A DNA stretch of 64,000 bases from Pseudohongiella acticola (GTDB lineage: Bacteria > Pseudomonadota > Gammaproteobacteria > Pseudomonadales > Pseudohongiellaceae). Under the pieces are notes generated by a model, which ran no database searches, was not told the DNA's origin, and saw only the letters and a program-made list of their open reading frames with translations. The first letter of the stretch is position 1. The number at the start of each line of letters is the position of its first letter. Where the stretch lies: positions 186,001 through 250,000 of the forward strand of contig NZ_MASR01000002.1 of the NCBI RefSeq assembly GCF_001758195.1, in the 5' to 3' direction. Below, one piece after another: positions 8,401-17,800 of the stretch. Both the position numbers and the translations under genes were made by a program.

Positions 8401-8450
8401 GGTTGTCTTTGGTTATCTTGGGTTGTCTGGGGTTGTCTTAGGATGTTTGT
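8401..8450. repeat. 10-bp tandem repeat, five units
   Basis: Five consecutive 10-bp units with consensus GGTTGTCTTG start at 8401, 8411, 8421, 8431 and 8441, and a weaker sixth unit lies just before. On the minus strand they read as AAGACAACCC-type units running into the start of the DUF1289 gene. The array ends about 130 bp before the acnB start. Confidence 0.85.
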
Positions 8451-8582
8451 GTCGAACTGTGCACGTCCGCCTGCGTATGAGTGGACGTACAACTGGAAAT
8501 TTTTGCCATTTTACACTAAAATCATGGCCCATTTTTCACCGCTTACCCAATCTATCATCATACCAAGCTGAAGGGGATTACT

Positions 8583-11177
8583 GTGTTAGAAGCATATCGC
8601 AAGCATGTGGCTGAACGAGCTGAAATGGGCATCGTGCCCAAACCACTGGACGCAGCACAGGTTGCCGAGCTGGTAGAACTGCTCAAGAACCCGCCGGCTG
8701 GCGAAGAAGAGTTCATTCTGGACCTGATCACCAACCGTGTACCCGCCGGAGTTGATGAAGCAGCCTACGTGAAAGCGGGCTTTCTGTCAGCCGTTGCCAA
8801 AGGTGAAGTAAAATCACCGCTGATCGACAGCAAACACGCCGTTAAACTGCTGGGCACCATGCTTGGCGGCTACAACATTACCACCCTGGTTGACCTGCTG
8901 GATGACAAAACACTGGGCGAAGCAGCGGCGGAAGAGCTCAAGCACACCCTGCTGATGTTTGATGCCTTCCACGATGTGGAAGAAAAAGTGAAGGCCGGCA
9001 ATGCCAACGCCAAAGCTCTGATGGAATCCTGGGCCGAAGCCGAATGGTTCCTGAACCGTCCGGAAGTGCCAAAGAAGCTGACCGCCACCGTTTACAAAGT
9101 GCCTGGCGAAACCAATACCGATGATCTGTCACCGGCACCCGATGCCTGGTCACGTCCGGATATTCCGCTGCACGCACTGGCTATGTACAAAATGCCACGT
9201 GAAGGTGTCACCAATGCTGCCGAACAGATTGCCGAATTAAAAAAGAAAGGCCACCCGGTCGCGCTGGTCGGTGACGTCATGGGTACCGGTTCATCACGCA
9301 AATCCGCCACCAACTCGGTGCTGTGGAACATTGGTGATGACATCCCCTTTATTCCCAACAAGCGCGATGGCGGTATCTGCATCGGCAGCAAAATTGCCCC
9401 GATTTTCTTCAACACCATGGAAGATGCCGGCGCCCTGCCCATTGAATGTGATGTGGAAAACATGAATACTGGCGATGTCATCGACATCTACCCCTACGAA
9501 GGCAAAGTACTCGCGCACGGCAGCGATGAGCTGGTCTGCGACTTCGACTTAAAAACCGATGTGCTGCTGGACGAAGTTCGCGCAGGCGGCCGGATTCCGC
9601 TGATCATTGGCCGCGGTCTGACCGACAAGGCGCGCGCGTCCCTGGGCCTGCCTCACTCTACCGTGTTCCGCATTCCGTTCCAGGTAGCCGAAAGCGACAA
9701 CGGTTTTACGCTGGCACAGAAAATGGTGGGCAAGGCCTGTGGTGTTAAAGGTGTGCGTCCGGGCAGCTATTGCGAACCCAAGATGACCACCGTTGGCTCA
9801 CAGGACACCACCGGTCCGATGACCCGTGACGAACTGAAAGACCTGGCCTGTCTGGGCTTTTCTGCCGATCTGGTGATGCAGTCGTTCTGTCACACCGCGG
9901 CTTACCCCAAGCCGGTCGACATCGACACGCAGCACACGCTGCCTGACTTTATCCAGACCCGTGGCGGCGTTGCCCTGCGCCCTGGCGACGGCATCATCCA
10001 CAGCTGGCTGAACCGCATGCTGTTGCCTGATACCGTTGGCACCGGTGGTGACTCTCACACCCGTTTCCCGCTGGGCATTTCTTTCCCGGCCGGTTCCGGC
10101 CTGGTGGCGTTTGCGGCTGCCACCGGCGTCATGCCATTGGACATGCCGGAATCAGTACTGGTGCGTTTCAAAGGCGAAATGCAGCCAGGCATCACGCTGC
10201 GCGACCTGGTCAACGCGATTCCTTACGCGGCGCTGCAGTCGGGCGACCTGACCGTGGCCAAGAAAGGCAAAAAGAACATTTTCTCTGGCCGCATCCTGGA
10301 AATCGAAGGTCTGCCGGACCTGAAAGTGGAACAGGCATTTGAGTTGTCTGACGCCTCCGCCGAACGTTCGGCTGCTGGTTGCACCATCCGTCTGGGGCAG
10401 GAGCCGATCAGTGAATACTTCCGCTCCAACGTTGCCCTGCTGCGCTGGATGATCAGCGAAGGTTATGGCGATGCGCGGACGCTGGAGCGTCGTGCCCGCG
10501 CCATGGAAGCCTGGCTGGAAGAACCCAAGCTGATGGAGCCGGACGCGGATGCGGAGTACCACAAGATCATCGAGATCGACCTGAATGAAATCAAGGAGCC
10601 TTTGCTGGCCTGTCCGAACGATCCGGACGATGTGAAAACGCTGAGCGATGTTCAGGGCACCAAGATTGATGAGGTGTTCATTGGCTCGTGCATGACCAAC
10701 ATCGGTCACTTCCGTGCGGCCAGTGAAGTACTTAAGCAGGTTACCGGCTCTCTGCCGACTCGCCTGTGGATTTCACCGCCCACCAAAATGGACCAGCATC
10801 AGTTGACCGAAGAAGGCATCTACAGTGTCTTTGGCGTCGCCGGCGCACGTACCGAGATGCCGGGCTGCTCACTGTGCATGGGTAACCAGGCGCGGGTGGC
10901 TCCGAGATCAACGGTGATTTCAACGTCGACACGGAACTTCCCGAACCGTCTGGGTGATGGTGCCAATGTATACCTGGCGTCGTCGGAGCTGGCAGCAGTA
11001 GCGTCGGCTCTGGGCAAAATCCCGACCATGGATGAGTACATGTCGTATATGGGCAATGTCAAAACCATGTCTGACAACATCTACCGTTATCTGAACTTCA
11101 ACGAGATCAAGTCGTACATGGAAGCCGCGGAACGCCAGAAAGCGATCCCGGTGACCAACATCGCTAACGTGGCGTAA
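8583..11177 (+). CDS. acnB: Bifunctional aconitate hydratase B / 2-methylisocitrate dehydratase
   Basis: 864 residues, closely following the E. coli AcnB pattern from [12 protein letters not shown] onward. It isomerises citrate to isocitrate through cis-aconitate in the TCA cycle and acts in the methylcitrate cycle. The N-terminal HEAT-like domain, the swivel domain ([20 protein letters not shown]) and the catalytic domains are all present. Cluster ligands Cys703, Cys762 and Cys765 ([16 protein letters not shown]) keep the E. coli spacing. The start is GTG at 8583 with an AAGGGG Shine-Dalgarno. It is monocistronic, ending in a strong terminator. Confidence 0.97.
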   Translation: MLEAYRKHVAERAEMGIVPKPLDAAQVAELVELLKNPPAGEEEFILDLITNRVPAGVDEAAYVKAGFLSAVAKGEVKSPLIDSKHAVKLLGTMLGGYNITTLVDLLDDKTLGEAAAEELKHTLLMFDAFHDVEEKVKAGNANAKALMESWAEAEWFLNRPEVPKKLTATVYKVPGETNTDDLSPAPDAWSRPDIPLHALAMYKMPREGVTNAAEQIAELKKKGHPVALVGDVMGTGSSRKSATNSVLWNIGDDIPFIPNKRDGGICIGSKIAPIFFNTMEDAGALPIECDVENMNTGDVIDIYPYEGKVLAHGSDELVCDFDLKTDVLLDEVRAGGRIPLIIGRGLTDKARASLGLPHSTVFRIPFQVAESDNGFTLAQKMVGKACGVKGVRPGSYCEPKMTTVGSQDTTGPMTRDELKDLACLGFSADLVMQSFCHTAAYPKPVDIDTQHTLPDFIQTRGGVALRPGDGIIHSWLNRMLLPDTVGTGGDSHTRFPLGISFPAGSGLVAFAAATGVMPLDMPESVLVRFKGEMQPGITLRDLVNAIPYAALQSGDLTVAKKGKKNIFSGRILEIEGLPDLKVEQAFELSDASAERSAAGCTIRLGQEPISEYFRSNVALLRWMISEGYGDARTLERRARAMEAWLEEPKLMEPDADAEYHKIIEIDLNEIKEPLLACPNDPDDVKTLSDVQGTKIDEVFIGSCMTNIGHFRAASEVLKQVTGSLPTRLWISPPTKMDQHQLTEEGIYSVFGVAGARTEMPGCSLCMGNQARVAPRSTVISTSTRNFPNRLGDGANVYLASSELAAVASALGKIPTMDEYMSYMGNVKTMSDNIYRYLNFNEIKSYMEAAERQKAIPVTNIANVA

Positions 11178-11208
11178 CTCCTAAGTTATTGCCACATCCT
11201 CAAGCGGC

Positions 11209-11245
11209 ACGGGCAGTGGGTCTCAGACTCCTGCCCGTTTTTTTT
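11209..11245 (+). terminator. Intrinsic terminator of acnB
   Basis: ACGGGCAG pairs perfectly with CTGCCCGT around a 14-nt loop, followed by a run of eight T. It lies 32 bp after the acnB stop codon. Confidence 0.9.
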
Positions 11246-11252
11246 GGACAAC

Positions 11253-11438
11253 GGCCCGGCCAGCGGGTGGCAGATTCAGCCCGACCGCTTCCTTTCACGT
11301 GTCACCCGGCGGGGGGGAACTCGACCTCGCGCGCTTCGCGGGCTCGGGACTCAGACAGTCCCGCCCGCTGATCGGGTGACCCGCAAAAGGAAAAACGCGG
11401 CCTGATTGGGCTGAATGCTGCCACCCGCTACCCGGGCC
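11253..11438 (-). repeat. ~186-bp imperfect palindromic repeat, copy B (inverted relative to A)
   Basis: Its reverse complement aligns almost base for base with copy A: GGCCCGGGTAGCGGGTGGCA arm, the CAATCAGGCC asymmetric segment, CGATCAGCGG core start, GGACT/AGTCC hairpin and GAGGTCGAGTTCC tail. The second core hairpin is CGCG-AAG-CGCG instead of GCAGC-GCA-GCTGC, so pairing is kept while the sequence changed. It starts 7 bp after the acnB terminator T-run. The external flank (TGCACTAGGCCC in this orientation) resembles the one before copy A. Confidence 0.8.
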
Positions 11439-11470
11439 TAGTGCACGCATTCAGTCGCAGATTGGCACAA

Positions 11471-11655
11471 GGGCCGGGGGCTGGAGGGAGCACTGGGAAC
11501 CAATCAGGCCATGTATTCTTCTTTTTCCCCACACCCGATCAGCGGTAGGACTGTTTGAGTCCCGAGCAGCAGTGCTGCGAGGTCGAGTTCCGCACCGCAG
11601 GGTGTGGGGGTAAAGAAGATGGTCGGTTCCCAGTCCTTCCTCCAGCCCCCGGCCC
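11471..11655 (+). repeat. ~185-bp imperfect palindromic repeat, copy C (divergent arms)
   Basis: This copy shares the core (CGATCAGCGG, GGACTGTTTGAGTCC, GCAGC-AGT-GCTGC, GAGGTCGAGTTCCGC) and the CAATCAGGCC segment with copies A and B. Its outer arms are different: GGGCCGGGGGCTGGAGG pairs with CCTCCAGCCCCCGGCCC, and GGGAACC with GGTTCCC. Arms unrelated in sequence to A/B yet still complementary suggest that structure is what is maintained. It faces copy B across 32 bp. The remaining ~85 bp up to the next gene hold nothing recognisable. Confidence 0.75.
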
Positions 11656-11740
11656 GGTCTCAAGAAACACCGACTAGTTCATAGCAGAATAAAAAAAGTG
11701 CCGGGGCAAGTGCAGCCCCCCGACACCAAAGGTGAGTTCG

Positions 11741-12094
11741 TTAGCGTTTCTCAACCCAATAATCTGTCACCACCCCATCACTTATCTCCAACGCCAACGT
11801 CTCCGCCGATTCACGTTCGATATTGATGTTGAACAACAGGAACAGGCCAATCTCCGACTCCCGTTCCGATGTGTTGCGATAGCGCCATACTTCCCGGCCA
11901 TTGTCATAAGTGCTGACTCGATCCGGGCTGCCAAAATTGTTTCGTATCCAGTCTGCCCGCGTGCTACCCACATCGACACGATCCAGCTCCCCCTGGTCCC
12001 ACTGTTGATCACCAATGCTCTCGCGCGAATCAACCACGAACAAACAGCCCGTCATCGTTGCTGCCACCAATACCAATCCGATTAATCTGATCAT
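11741..12094 (-). CDS. Small SmpA/OmlA-like lipoprotein
   Basis: With the start at 12094 the product is 117 residues: MIRLIGLVLVAATMTGC gives a charged N-terminus, a hydrophobic core and a lipobox ending in Cys17. The mature part (VDVGSTRADWIRNNFGSPDRVSTYDNGREVWRYR) has the hallmark of the SmpA/OmlA (BamE-like) fold, in which a helix-turn G-S/T-P segment is followed by an EVW(R/Y)Y strand. These are small envelope lipoproteins; BamE itself is part of the BAM complex, but this one is more divergent and probably not BamE. An AGGAG lies 12 bp upstream of the chosen start. A longer upstream start exists but would bury the signal peptide. Confidence 0.7.
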   Translation of the reverse strand: MIRLIGLVLVAATMTGCLFVVDSRESIGDQQWDQGELDRVDVGSTRADWIRNNFGSPDRVSTYDNGREVWRYRNTSERESEIGLFLLFNINIERESAETLALEISDGVVTDYWVEKR

Positions 12095-12385
12095 GCGGTT
12101 TATAACTCCTGTTATTGTTAAATGTTCCACCTGCACCTGCACGTGTCATGACAGGGCAAATGCAGCTTTCGTGCCAGACTCAAAAAACAGCGCATGCTAT
12201 TGATTTATATTATGTTTATTTAAAGCCAATAAACATCACTGTTGCCAACGCCGCCGTAAAGTCTCAGCGACGACCACCTGTTGGCAAAATCCGCCAACCC
12301 GGCGACCGTTATTACTGCACGATCAGACTTAACAACAACTGAACCAGGAACGGGATGCATGACCGCAAGCATGCGGCAGAGCGAG
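12095..12385. other. AT-rich divergent intergenic region
   Basis: About 350 bp separate the lipoprotein and sugar dehydrogenase genes. Nothing coding is evident. The part at 12200-12230 is A/T rich (promoter-like for the lipoprotein gene, though no good -35/-10 pair could be fixed). A short palindrome CCGCA-AGCA-TGCGG lies near 12363. Confidence 0.4.
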
Positions 12386-12414
12386 GTGACGCAATTATTC
12401 GCTAACCCTATACT
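12386..12414 (+). promoter_or_regulatory. Promoter of the sugar dehydrogenase gene
   Basis: A -35 GTGACG (12386-12391) and a -10 TATACT (12409-12414) with a 17-bp spacer, placed 34 bp before the chosen ATG. Confidence 0.55.
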
Positions 12415-12448
12415 GAATGCCTGCCATTTCACGTACCGGGACGTCACT

Positions 12449-13690
12449 ATGAAACAATGGAACCTCAAACTGAACAAAACCATTTCCACCACCCTGCTTG
12501 GCGCCCTGCTCACCACCGTGTCAGTGCCCGTTCTGGCACAGAACGAAATTATTCGGGGTGAGCTGCCGCCAATGCCGACAGTACAATGGATATCCGAGCC
12601 TTCAGATTATAAAGTAGAAGAATTTGCCAACGATCTGCAGGTGGTCTGGAGCATCAAATTTGCCCCCGATGGCAGAATGTTTGTTACCGAACGTCCTGGC
12701 CGCGTTCGCATCATTTCCGCCGATGGCGTCATGGATCCACAACCCTGGCTGTCAATTGAAGAGCGCATCTTTTTCCAGGGCGAAAGCGGCCTGACCGGCC
12801 TGGCATTCCATCCCGACTACCCTGCCGATCCGCGCGTCTATGTCATGTATACCTACATGACTGATGAGGGGCCCTACAATCGCATCAGTTATTACACAGA
12901 TGATCAGGGTCGTGCCGGTGAAGAAACCGTGCTTTATGATGAGCTGGCAGCGCAGGCACAGGGCGGCAGCCACAGTGGCGGCACGCTTCAGTTCGGTAGC
13001 GATGGCATGTTGTATGTAGCCACTGGCGATGCCTTTGAACGGCAACGTTCCAACGATCTGAACGACCTGTCCGGCGCCGTGCTGCGCATCACCCCTGAAG
13101 GAGAGGTACCCGCTGACAACCCCTGGGAAGACAATCCGATCTGGGCTCATGGCATGCGCAACCCGCACGGGCTGAGCTGGCAACCCGCCACCGGCAACCT
13201 GTTCACCGGCGACCACGGTCCTACCGGCGAAGATGGCCTGATGGCACATGACCGCATTGTGGTGCTTGAAGGTGGCCGCCACCATGGCTGGCCGGTGATG
13301 GTGGGTGCTATTGACTCACCGGATTATGTCGATCCGATTCTGACTTTCGTACCGTCTTCTCCGCCCGGCGATGTCATGTTTTATGACAATGACCTGATGC
13401 CTGAATTGCAGAACGATCTGTTTGTATCCGTACTGGGGTTTCAGCCTCAGGATCGTCAGAATCTGATGCGAATCCGTTTCCAGGATCCGTCAAACCCGAG
13501 CAAACCCACAGCGATTGAGCGCTGGTTTAACGACGGTGAAGGAAATAGCGTTTACGGTCGGTTGCGCGCGCTGGCAACGGGTCCTGATGGCGCCATCTAT
13601 GTTGGTACCAGCAATCACGATGGCCGACAGATGACGGCACACCATCGCGAGCAGCCCGACCGTATATTGCGAATCACGCCTGCCAATTAA
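12449..13690 (+). CDS. PQQ-dependent aldose sugar dehydrogenase, periplasmic
   Basis: A six-bladed beta-propeller of the soluble glucose/aldose sugar dehydrogenase (GSDH, YliI-like) family. The ATG at 12449 gives 413 residues with a Sec signal (MKQWNLKLNKTIS.. to SVPVLAQ). Upstream in-frame starts would hide this signal and are rejected. Family motifs: WSIKFAPDGRMFVTERPGRVR, GLTGLAFHPDY, GSHSGGTLQFGSDGMLYVATGD (catalytic His region), GMRNPHGLSW, TGDHGPTGEDGL and the C-terminal PDRILRITP. These enzymes oxidise aldoses using PQQ and Ca2+ in the periplasm. No PQQ biosynthesis gene is in the window. Monocistronic, convergent with pepN. Confidence 0.88.
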   Translation: MKQWNLKLNKTISTTLLGALLTTVSVPVLAQNEIIRGELPPMPTVQWISEPSDYKVEEFANDLQVVWSIKFAPDGRMFVTERPGRVRIISADGVMDPQPWLSIEERIFFQGESGLTGLAFHPDYPADPRVYVMYTYMTDEGPYNRISYYTDDQGRAGEETVLYDELAAQAQGGSHSGGTLQFGSDGMLYVATGDAFERQRSNDLNDLSGAVLRITPEGEVPADNPWEDNPIWAHGMRNPHGLSWQPATGNLFTGDHGPTGEDGLMAHDRIVVLEGGRHHGWPVMVGAIDSPDYVDPILTFVPSSPPGDVMFYDNDLMPELQNDLFVSVLGFQPQDRQNLMRIRFQDPSNPSKPTAIERWFNDGEGNSVYGRLRALATGPDGAIYVGTSNHDGRQMTAHHREQPDRILRITPAN

Positions 13691-13713
13691 TTTTATTGGG
13701 GCGGAGGTTTATG

Positions 13714-13771
13714 TATGGGGACGGAGGAGATACTTTTGCCTACGGCACAAAGTATCTCCTCCGTCCCCATA
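13714..13771. repeat. 23-bp perfect inverted repeat (REPIN/MITE-like hairpin)
   Basis: The left arm (13714-13736) begins TATGGGGACGGAGGAGATAC, and the right arm (13749-13771) is its exact reverse complement. Inside, TGCC-TAC-GGCA pairs too, leaving a three-base loop and one bulged C. A partial direct copy of the arm (GGGGCGGAGG) lies just before at 13699. It fills the gap between convergent genes and could act as a bidirectional terminator, but the TGGGGACGGAGG-type arm resembles dispersed repeats mobilised by REP-associated Y1 transposases. Confidence 0.8.
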
Positions 13772-13782
13772 AATCACATAAA

Positions 13783-16503
13783 TCAGTTGGCCTTCAGGCT
13801 CTTGCTGACCACTTCATAAACATCCCTGGACAGTTCCGGATCCGCCTGGATGCGTTCCAGTTCGGCTTTCATCAGATGCTGACGCTGTTGATTGTACTTC
13901 TGCCAGCGTGTCAGGGGTGTCAGCAGCCGCGCTGCAATCTGCGGATTCAAGCGGTTCAGGGTAATAACCTGATCCGCGAGGAAGGTGTAACCCTCGCCGC
14001 TGAGGGCATGGAAGTTCACTGCATTCATGTTGCAGAACGCACTGATCAACGCCCGCGCCTTGTTGGGATTGCGGATATCAAACGCCTTGTGATTCATTAG
14101 CAGTTTCACCTGCGCCAGTGTGCCCGGACGAGACGCGATGGCCTGCACACTGAACCACTGATTGACCACTAGCGACTCATGCTGCCAGCGTTCATAGAAA
14201 TCATTAAGTGCCTGCGTCCGCAGTGGTTGTGCTGCCTCCGCCGGGCTATTGACCAGCAGACGCAGGGCCGCATCGGCGTCGGTCATGTTGCCGGCTTCAT
14301 TGAACTGTCGGTAGCAGATCTCCAGCCAGCGCGGTTCCTGTGTGCGGACCAGATAGGCCAGGCAGCAATTCTTCAGCGTACGACGGGCAATGCTGGCGGC
14401 GTCGGCGCTGTAAGGGGCATCTGACTGACACAGTTTATACAGATCAGCAAAGTTTTCCGCATGTTCCACCGCCAGCGCATCGGCCAGGGTTTCCCGTGCC
14501 CAGTGAATACCATCAACATCAATTTCATTGGACAACTCACTGAGATAGGCTTCTGAAGGCAGGCTCAATAGCTGCGCCAACATCGCCTGATCAAGTTCAC
14601 CTGAGCCACGGGCATCAGCGACGGCGCTGCGCAGGATATCGCCCACCGCATCAAGCAGCCGCTTATCAATACCAGGCGACTGCCCGCGCTGGTGTTGTTG
14701 CAGAATTTCCTGGATAACAGCAACCGCCAGATCCTGTGCCGCACTCCAGCGATTAAAACCATCACTGTCACGCGTCATGATAAACAGCAGATCATCACGC
14801 GAATAATCAAACTGCAGTTTCACTGGCGCCGAGAAACCACGCAGCAGTGAAGGCACCGGCCTGGATTTAACTCCCTTGAACACAAAGCTCTGCACATCAC
14901 TGGTCACGTCCAGAACTCTTTCGGTGGGGGCATCCGATGCCGCCGGCTCGCCCGACAGTACCAAGGGCAGTTCATCGCCATCAGCATTCAACAGACTCAT
15001 GCGCAGCGGAATATGGAAAGCGTCCTTGTGAGACTGTTCCGGCGTTGGCGGGCACGACTGTCTAACCAGCAGTTCGTAGGTTTGCGCCGATGCATCATAG
15101 TTGTCACTGATTTTTAATTGTGGCGTGCCAGCCTGCGTATACCAGCGCCGGAACTGCCCCAGGTCAACACCACTGGCCGCTTCCATGGCCAGCACAAAAT
15201 CCTCGGTGGTAACCGCCTGGCCGTCGTGACGGTCAAAATACAGGTCCGATCCCGCGCGGAATTTCTCCGGCCCTAACAGCTCACGGATCATACGCACCAC
15301 TTCGGCACCCTTCTCATAGATGGTCAGGGTGTAAAAATTCGATATCTCCATATAGGAGTCAGGTCGCACTGGATGAGCCATGGGCCCGGCATCTTCGGCA
15401 AACTGGGCGGTGCGCAGGAAACTGACGTTTTCAACGCGCTTGACGCTACGCGATCCCATGTCGGCAGAGAATTCGGCGTCACGAAACACCGTGAAGCCCT
15501 CTTTCAGGCTTAGCTGGAACCAGTCACGACAGGTGACCCGGTTACCCGACCAGTTATGGAAATACTCATGCGCCACCACCGCTTCCACGCGCTGGAATGC
15601 CAGATCGGTGGTCGTGGCCGGATTGGCCAGTACACAGGAGGTGTTAAAAATATTGAGGCCCTTGTTTTCCATGGCCCCCATATTAAAATCATCAACTGCC
15701 ACGATCATGAAGATATCCAGGTCATACTCGCGACCATACACCTCTTCATCCCAGCGCATCGCATGCTTGAGCGAGTCCATGGCGTGATCGCATTTATCCA
15801 GGTCTTTTTCTTCGACAAAAATACGCAGCGTGATATCGCGCTGGCTGCAGGTGGTGAAGGTATCTTCGATATGTTTCAGGTCGCCGGCTACCAGGGCAAA
15901 CAGGTAGCAGGGTTTACGAAACGGGTCTTCCCATGTGACCCAGTGCCGGCCGCCATCCAGATCACCGTGCGCGATATCATTGCCATTGGACAACAGCACC
16001 GGATACTTGTCCTTGTCGGCAACAATAGTGGTGGTGAACACTGACATGACATCAGGCCGATCAAGGTAATAGGTAATCTTGCGGAACCCTTCCGCCTCAC
16101 ATTGCGTGCAGAACATCGTACGGGACTTGTACAGGCCCTCCAGACTGGTATTTTCCTGGGGCTTGATTACAGTCACGCACTCAAGCACAAACCCCGCATC
16201 CGGCGACTGGCTGGCAAACGCCGATACCGAGTTGATGGTTAATGACTCATCGGCCACGACATAATCATTTGATGACAGTTCGTTGCCGTCAATGCGCAAC
16301 GACTCCAGCACCATGTCCTGACCGTCCAGCTGCAATGTGTCCTCAACATTCCCTGCCAGATCCGGATTGCGCCGCAAAACGAGCCGGGACGTCACCCGGG
16401 TCCGGGTTTCATCAAGATCAAAATGCAACTCGGTCTTTTCGATCAGGAATGCAGGTGCCTGGTAGTCTTTCAGAAAAATGGTTCGGGCCTGTGCGTCTCG
16501 CAT
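13783..16503 (-). CDS. pepN: Aminopeptidase N (M1 family)
   Basis: A 906-residue zinc metallo-aminopeptidase releasing N-terminal residues from peptides in the cytoplasm. The exopeptidase motif GAMEN is at 276-280 and the zinc motif HEYFH at 312-316, with the third ligand Glu in the following ~20 residues. The N-terminal saddle domain ([16 protein letters not shown]) and C-terminal helical superhelix are present. It is slightly longer than E. coli PepN. The stop lies 12 bp beyond the hairpin at 13714-13771. Upstream, in the same direction, is the DUF2797 gene. Confidence 0.96.
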   Translation of the reverse strand: MRDAQARTIFLKDYQAPAFLIEKTELHFDLDETRTRVTSRLVLRRNPDLAGNVEDTLQLDGQDMVLESLRIDGNELSSNDYVVADESLTINSVSAFASQSPDAGFVLECVTVIKPQENTSLEGLYKSRTMFCTQCEAEGFRKITYYLDRPDVMSVFTTTIVADKDKYPVLLSNGNDIAHGDLDGGRHWVTWEDPFRKPCYLFALVAGDLKHIEDTFTTCSQRDITLRIFVEEKDLDKCDHAMDSLKHAMRWDEEVYGREYDLDIFMIVAVDDFNMGAMENKGLNIFNTSCVLANPATTTDLAFQRVEAVVAHEYFHNWSGNRVTCRDWFQLSLKEGFTVFRDAEFSADMGSRSVKRVENVSFLRTAQFAEDAGPMAHPVRPDSYMEISNFYTLTIYEKGAEVVRMIRELLGPEKFRAGSDLYFDRHDGQAVTTEDFVLAMEAASGVDLGQFRRWYTQAGTPQLKISDNYDASAQTYELLVRQSCPPTPEQSHKDAFHIPLRMSLLNADGDELPLVLSGEPAASDAPTERVLDVTSDVQSFVFKGVKSRPVPSLLRGFSAPVKLQFDYSRDDLLFIMTRDSDGFNRWSAAQDLAVAVIQEILQQHQRGQSPGIDKRLLDAVGDILRSAVADARGSGELDQAMLAQLLSLPSEAYLSELSNEIDVDGIHWARETLADALAVEHAENFADLYKLCQSDAPYSADAASIARRTLKNCCLAYLVRTQEPRWLEICYRQFNEAGNMTDADAALRLLVNSPAEAAQPLRTQALNDFYERWQHESLVVNQWFSVQAIASRPGTLAQVKLLMNHKAFDIRNPNKARALISAFCNMNAVNFHALSGEGYTFLADQVITLNRLNPQIAARLLTPLTRWQKYNQQRQHLMKAELERIQADPELSRDVYEVVSKSLKAN

Positions 16504-16532
16504 GCGCTTGTTTACCTCTGTGTGTCGATGCC

Positions 16533-17363
16533 TTATGTGCTGCTCAATTCAATATGGTAACCGCCGTAACGGCGGAGATTGATGACGCCGCCGTCAAACA
16601 TCAGGTACTGCCCCTTGATGCCCAGCAGTGTTCCCTCCACCAGCGGGTCCTTGTCAAAATTATACGACGCGATTTTGTCCGGGTAACCTTGCACCGGATA
16701 ACGGATTTCAATCGGGTCAACGCCGTGCAATACGCTGATCGCGTGAAAACCGAAGCGCTGCACAAGGTCTTGCAGATCGTCATGACACAGATCCAGCAGC
16801 CTCGCTTTTTCGGCATTCAGATCAACCACCTGATCGCCCTCGCGTAGCATATCGCGCCAGTTGGTTTTGTCGGCCACATGCTGTTTGAACATGACTTCAA
16901 TCGCCCCGCTTTGCAATCGGGTTCTGACTCTGACAATGGGCAGAGCCTGCACGGCACCCTGATCCACCCAGCGCGTGGGCACCTGTGTTGCGCGGGTGAT
17001 ACCGACCTTGATGCCGGAAGAATTGGCCAGGTAAATGATGTGATCCTGCATGCAGTATTCTTCACCCCAGGCTGGTTCGCGACAGGTACCCTGATCGTAG
17101 TGGCATTTCTCCGGGTGGATAATGCAACTGTCGCATTGCGCCAGCGACTGGAAACAGGGATAGCAGTAACCGGAGTTAAAACTTTTGTTGGTGTTACGAC
17201 CACAATGTACACACTGAATCTTGCCGGTATAGCGCAACCTGACAGTTTTGCCTAACAGCGCATTCATGGGTATCAGTGATTCGGCCAGCGGCAATTGATA
17301 GTCCACCGGCGTCTCAAGTCGACTATGCATCTTGCGCATCAGGCCCTGGGCCAGAACTTGCAT
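16533..17363 (-). CDS. DUF2797 family protein
   Basis: 276 residues from the ATG at 17363, which has an AGGAG Shine-Dalgarno (an earlier in-frame start at 17393 is less likely). The N-terminal third is a cysteine-rich, zinc-ribbon-like region ([30 protein letters not shown]). The middle, [24 protein letters not shown], resembles the short beta-strand and GIT motif of GIY-YIG-like folds, as noted for the DUF2797 family. Function is unknown; nucleic-acid association is only inferred from the zinc and GIY-YIG-like features. It sits 29 bp before pepN in the same direction, and the YeaC-like gene precedes it. Confidence 0.85.
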   Translation of the reverse strand: MQVLAQGLMRKMHSRLETPVDYQLPLAESLIPMNALLGKTVRLRYTGKIQCVHCGRNTNKSFNSGYCYPCFQSLAQCDSCIIHPEKCHYDQGTCREPAWGEEYCMQDHIIYLANSSGIKVGITRATQVPTRWVDQGAVQALPIVRVRTRLQSGAIEVMFKQHVADKTNWRDMLREGDQVVDLNAEKARLLDLCHDDLQDLVQRFGFHAISVLHGVDPIEIRYPVQGYPDKIASYNFDKDPLVEGTLLGIKGQYLMFDGGVINLRRYGGYHIELSST

Positions 17364-17430
17364 CCGTTGTTTTCTCCTGTGGTCGCCTGCCACCCGTATC
17401 AGCAGGCAGCCGGCATGCGTCAGTCCCGAC

Positions 17431-17739
17431 TCAGTGTTTGGTTACGTTGAGGGGCATGACTTTATTGGGATCTGGGTTGGAACCTGAGTTGGAATCAGCG
17501 TCATCACACTCGGTTTTTTTCAATCCGGTGCGATCGATATAACCGACCCGCTGCTGCTCCGGTAAAAACTCCTGCTCATAGGCGATGATCGCCTGCAGGC
17601 AATATTCCAGTTGTTCCGGGCTCAGTTTACGGCCATCGGGCCAACGTCCAAGCTCCACCGCCGTCTTCAGATTCATATGCACCTCAGGATTCATCATGGC
17701 CAGAATATCCTGCAGCGATTCAAATTTTTTGTCAGACAT
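17431..17739 (-). CDS. YeaC-like protein (DUF1315)
   Basis: 102 residues. The DUF1315 core, MMNPEVHMNLKTAVELGRWPDG..LSPEQLEYCLQAIIAYE, covers residues 15-56 and matches E. coli YeaC. A variable polar tail (DADSNSGSNPDPN) follows. Conserved, soluble and of unknown function. Located between glpG and the DUF2797 gene in the same direction. Confidence 0.85.
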   Translation of the reverse strand: MSDKKFESLQDILAMMNPEVHMNLKTAVELGRWPDGRKLSPEQLEYCLQAIIAYEQEFLPEQQRVGYIDRTGLKKTECDDADSNSGSNPDPNKVMPLNVTKH

Positions 17740-17800
17740 AACAACCTCTTTTATATGCCACCTGTATCATTGTTCAATCAAGGCCATCGTTTTATCAATG

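Noticed and set aside
11451-11663. Small open frame across palindromic copy C
   Set aside because: Its sequence is simply the translated palindrome; not shared in frame by the other copies.
12281-12448. N-terminal extension of the sugar dehydrogenase
   Set aside because: It would put 56 residues before a clear Sec signal peptide and cover the predicted promoter.
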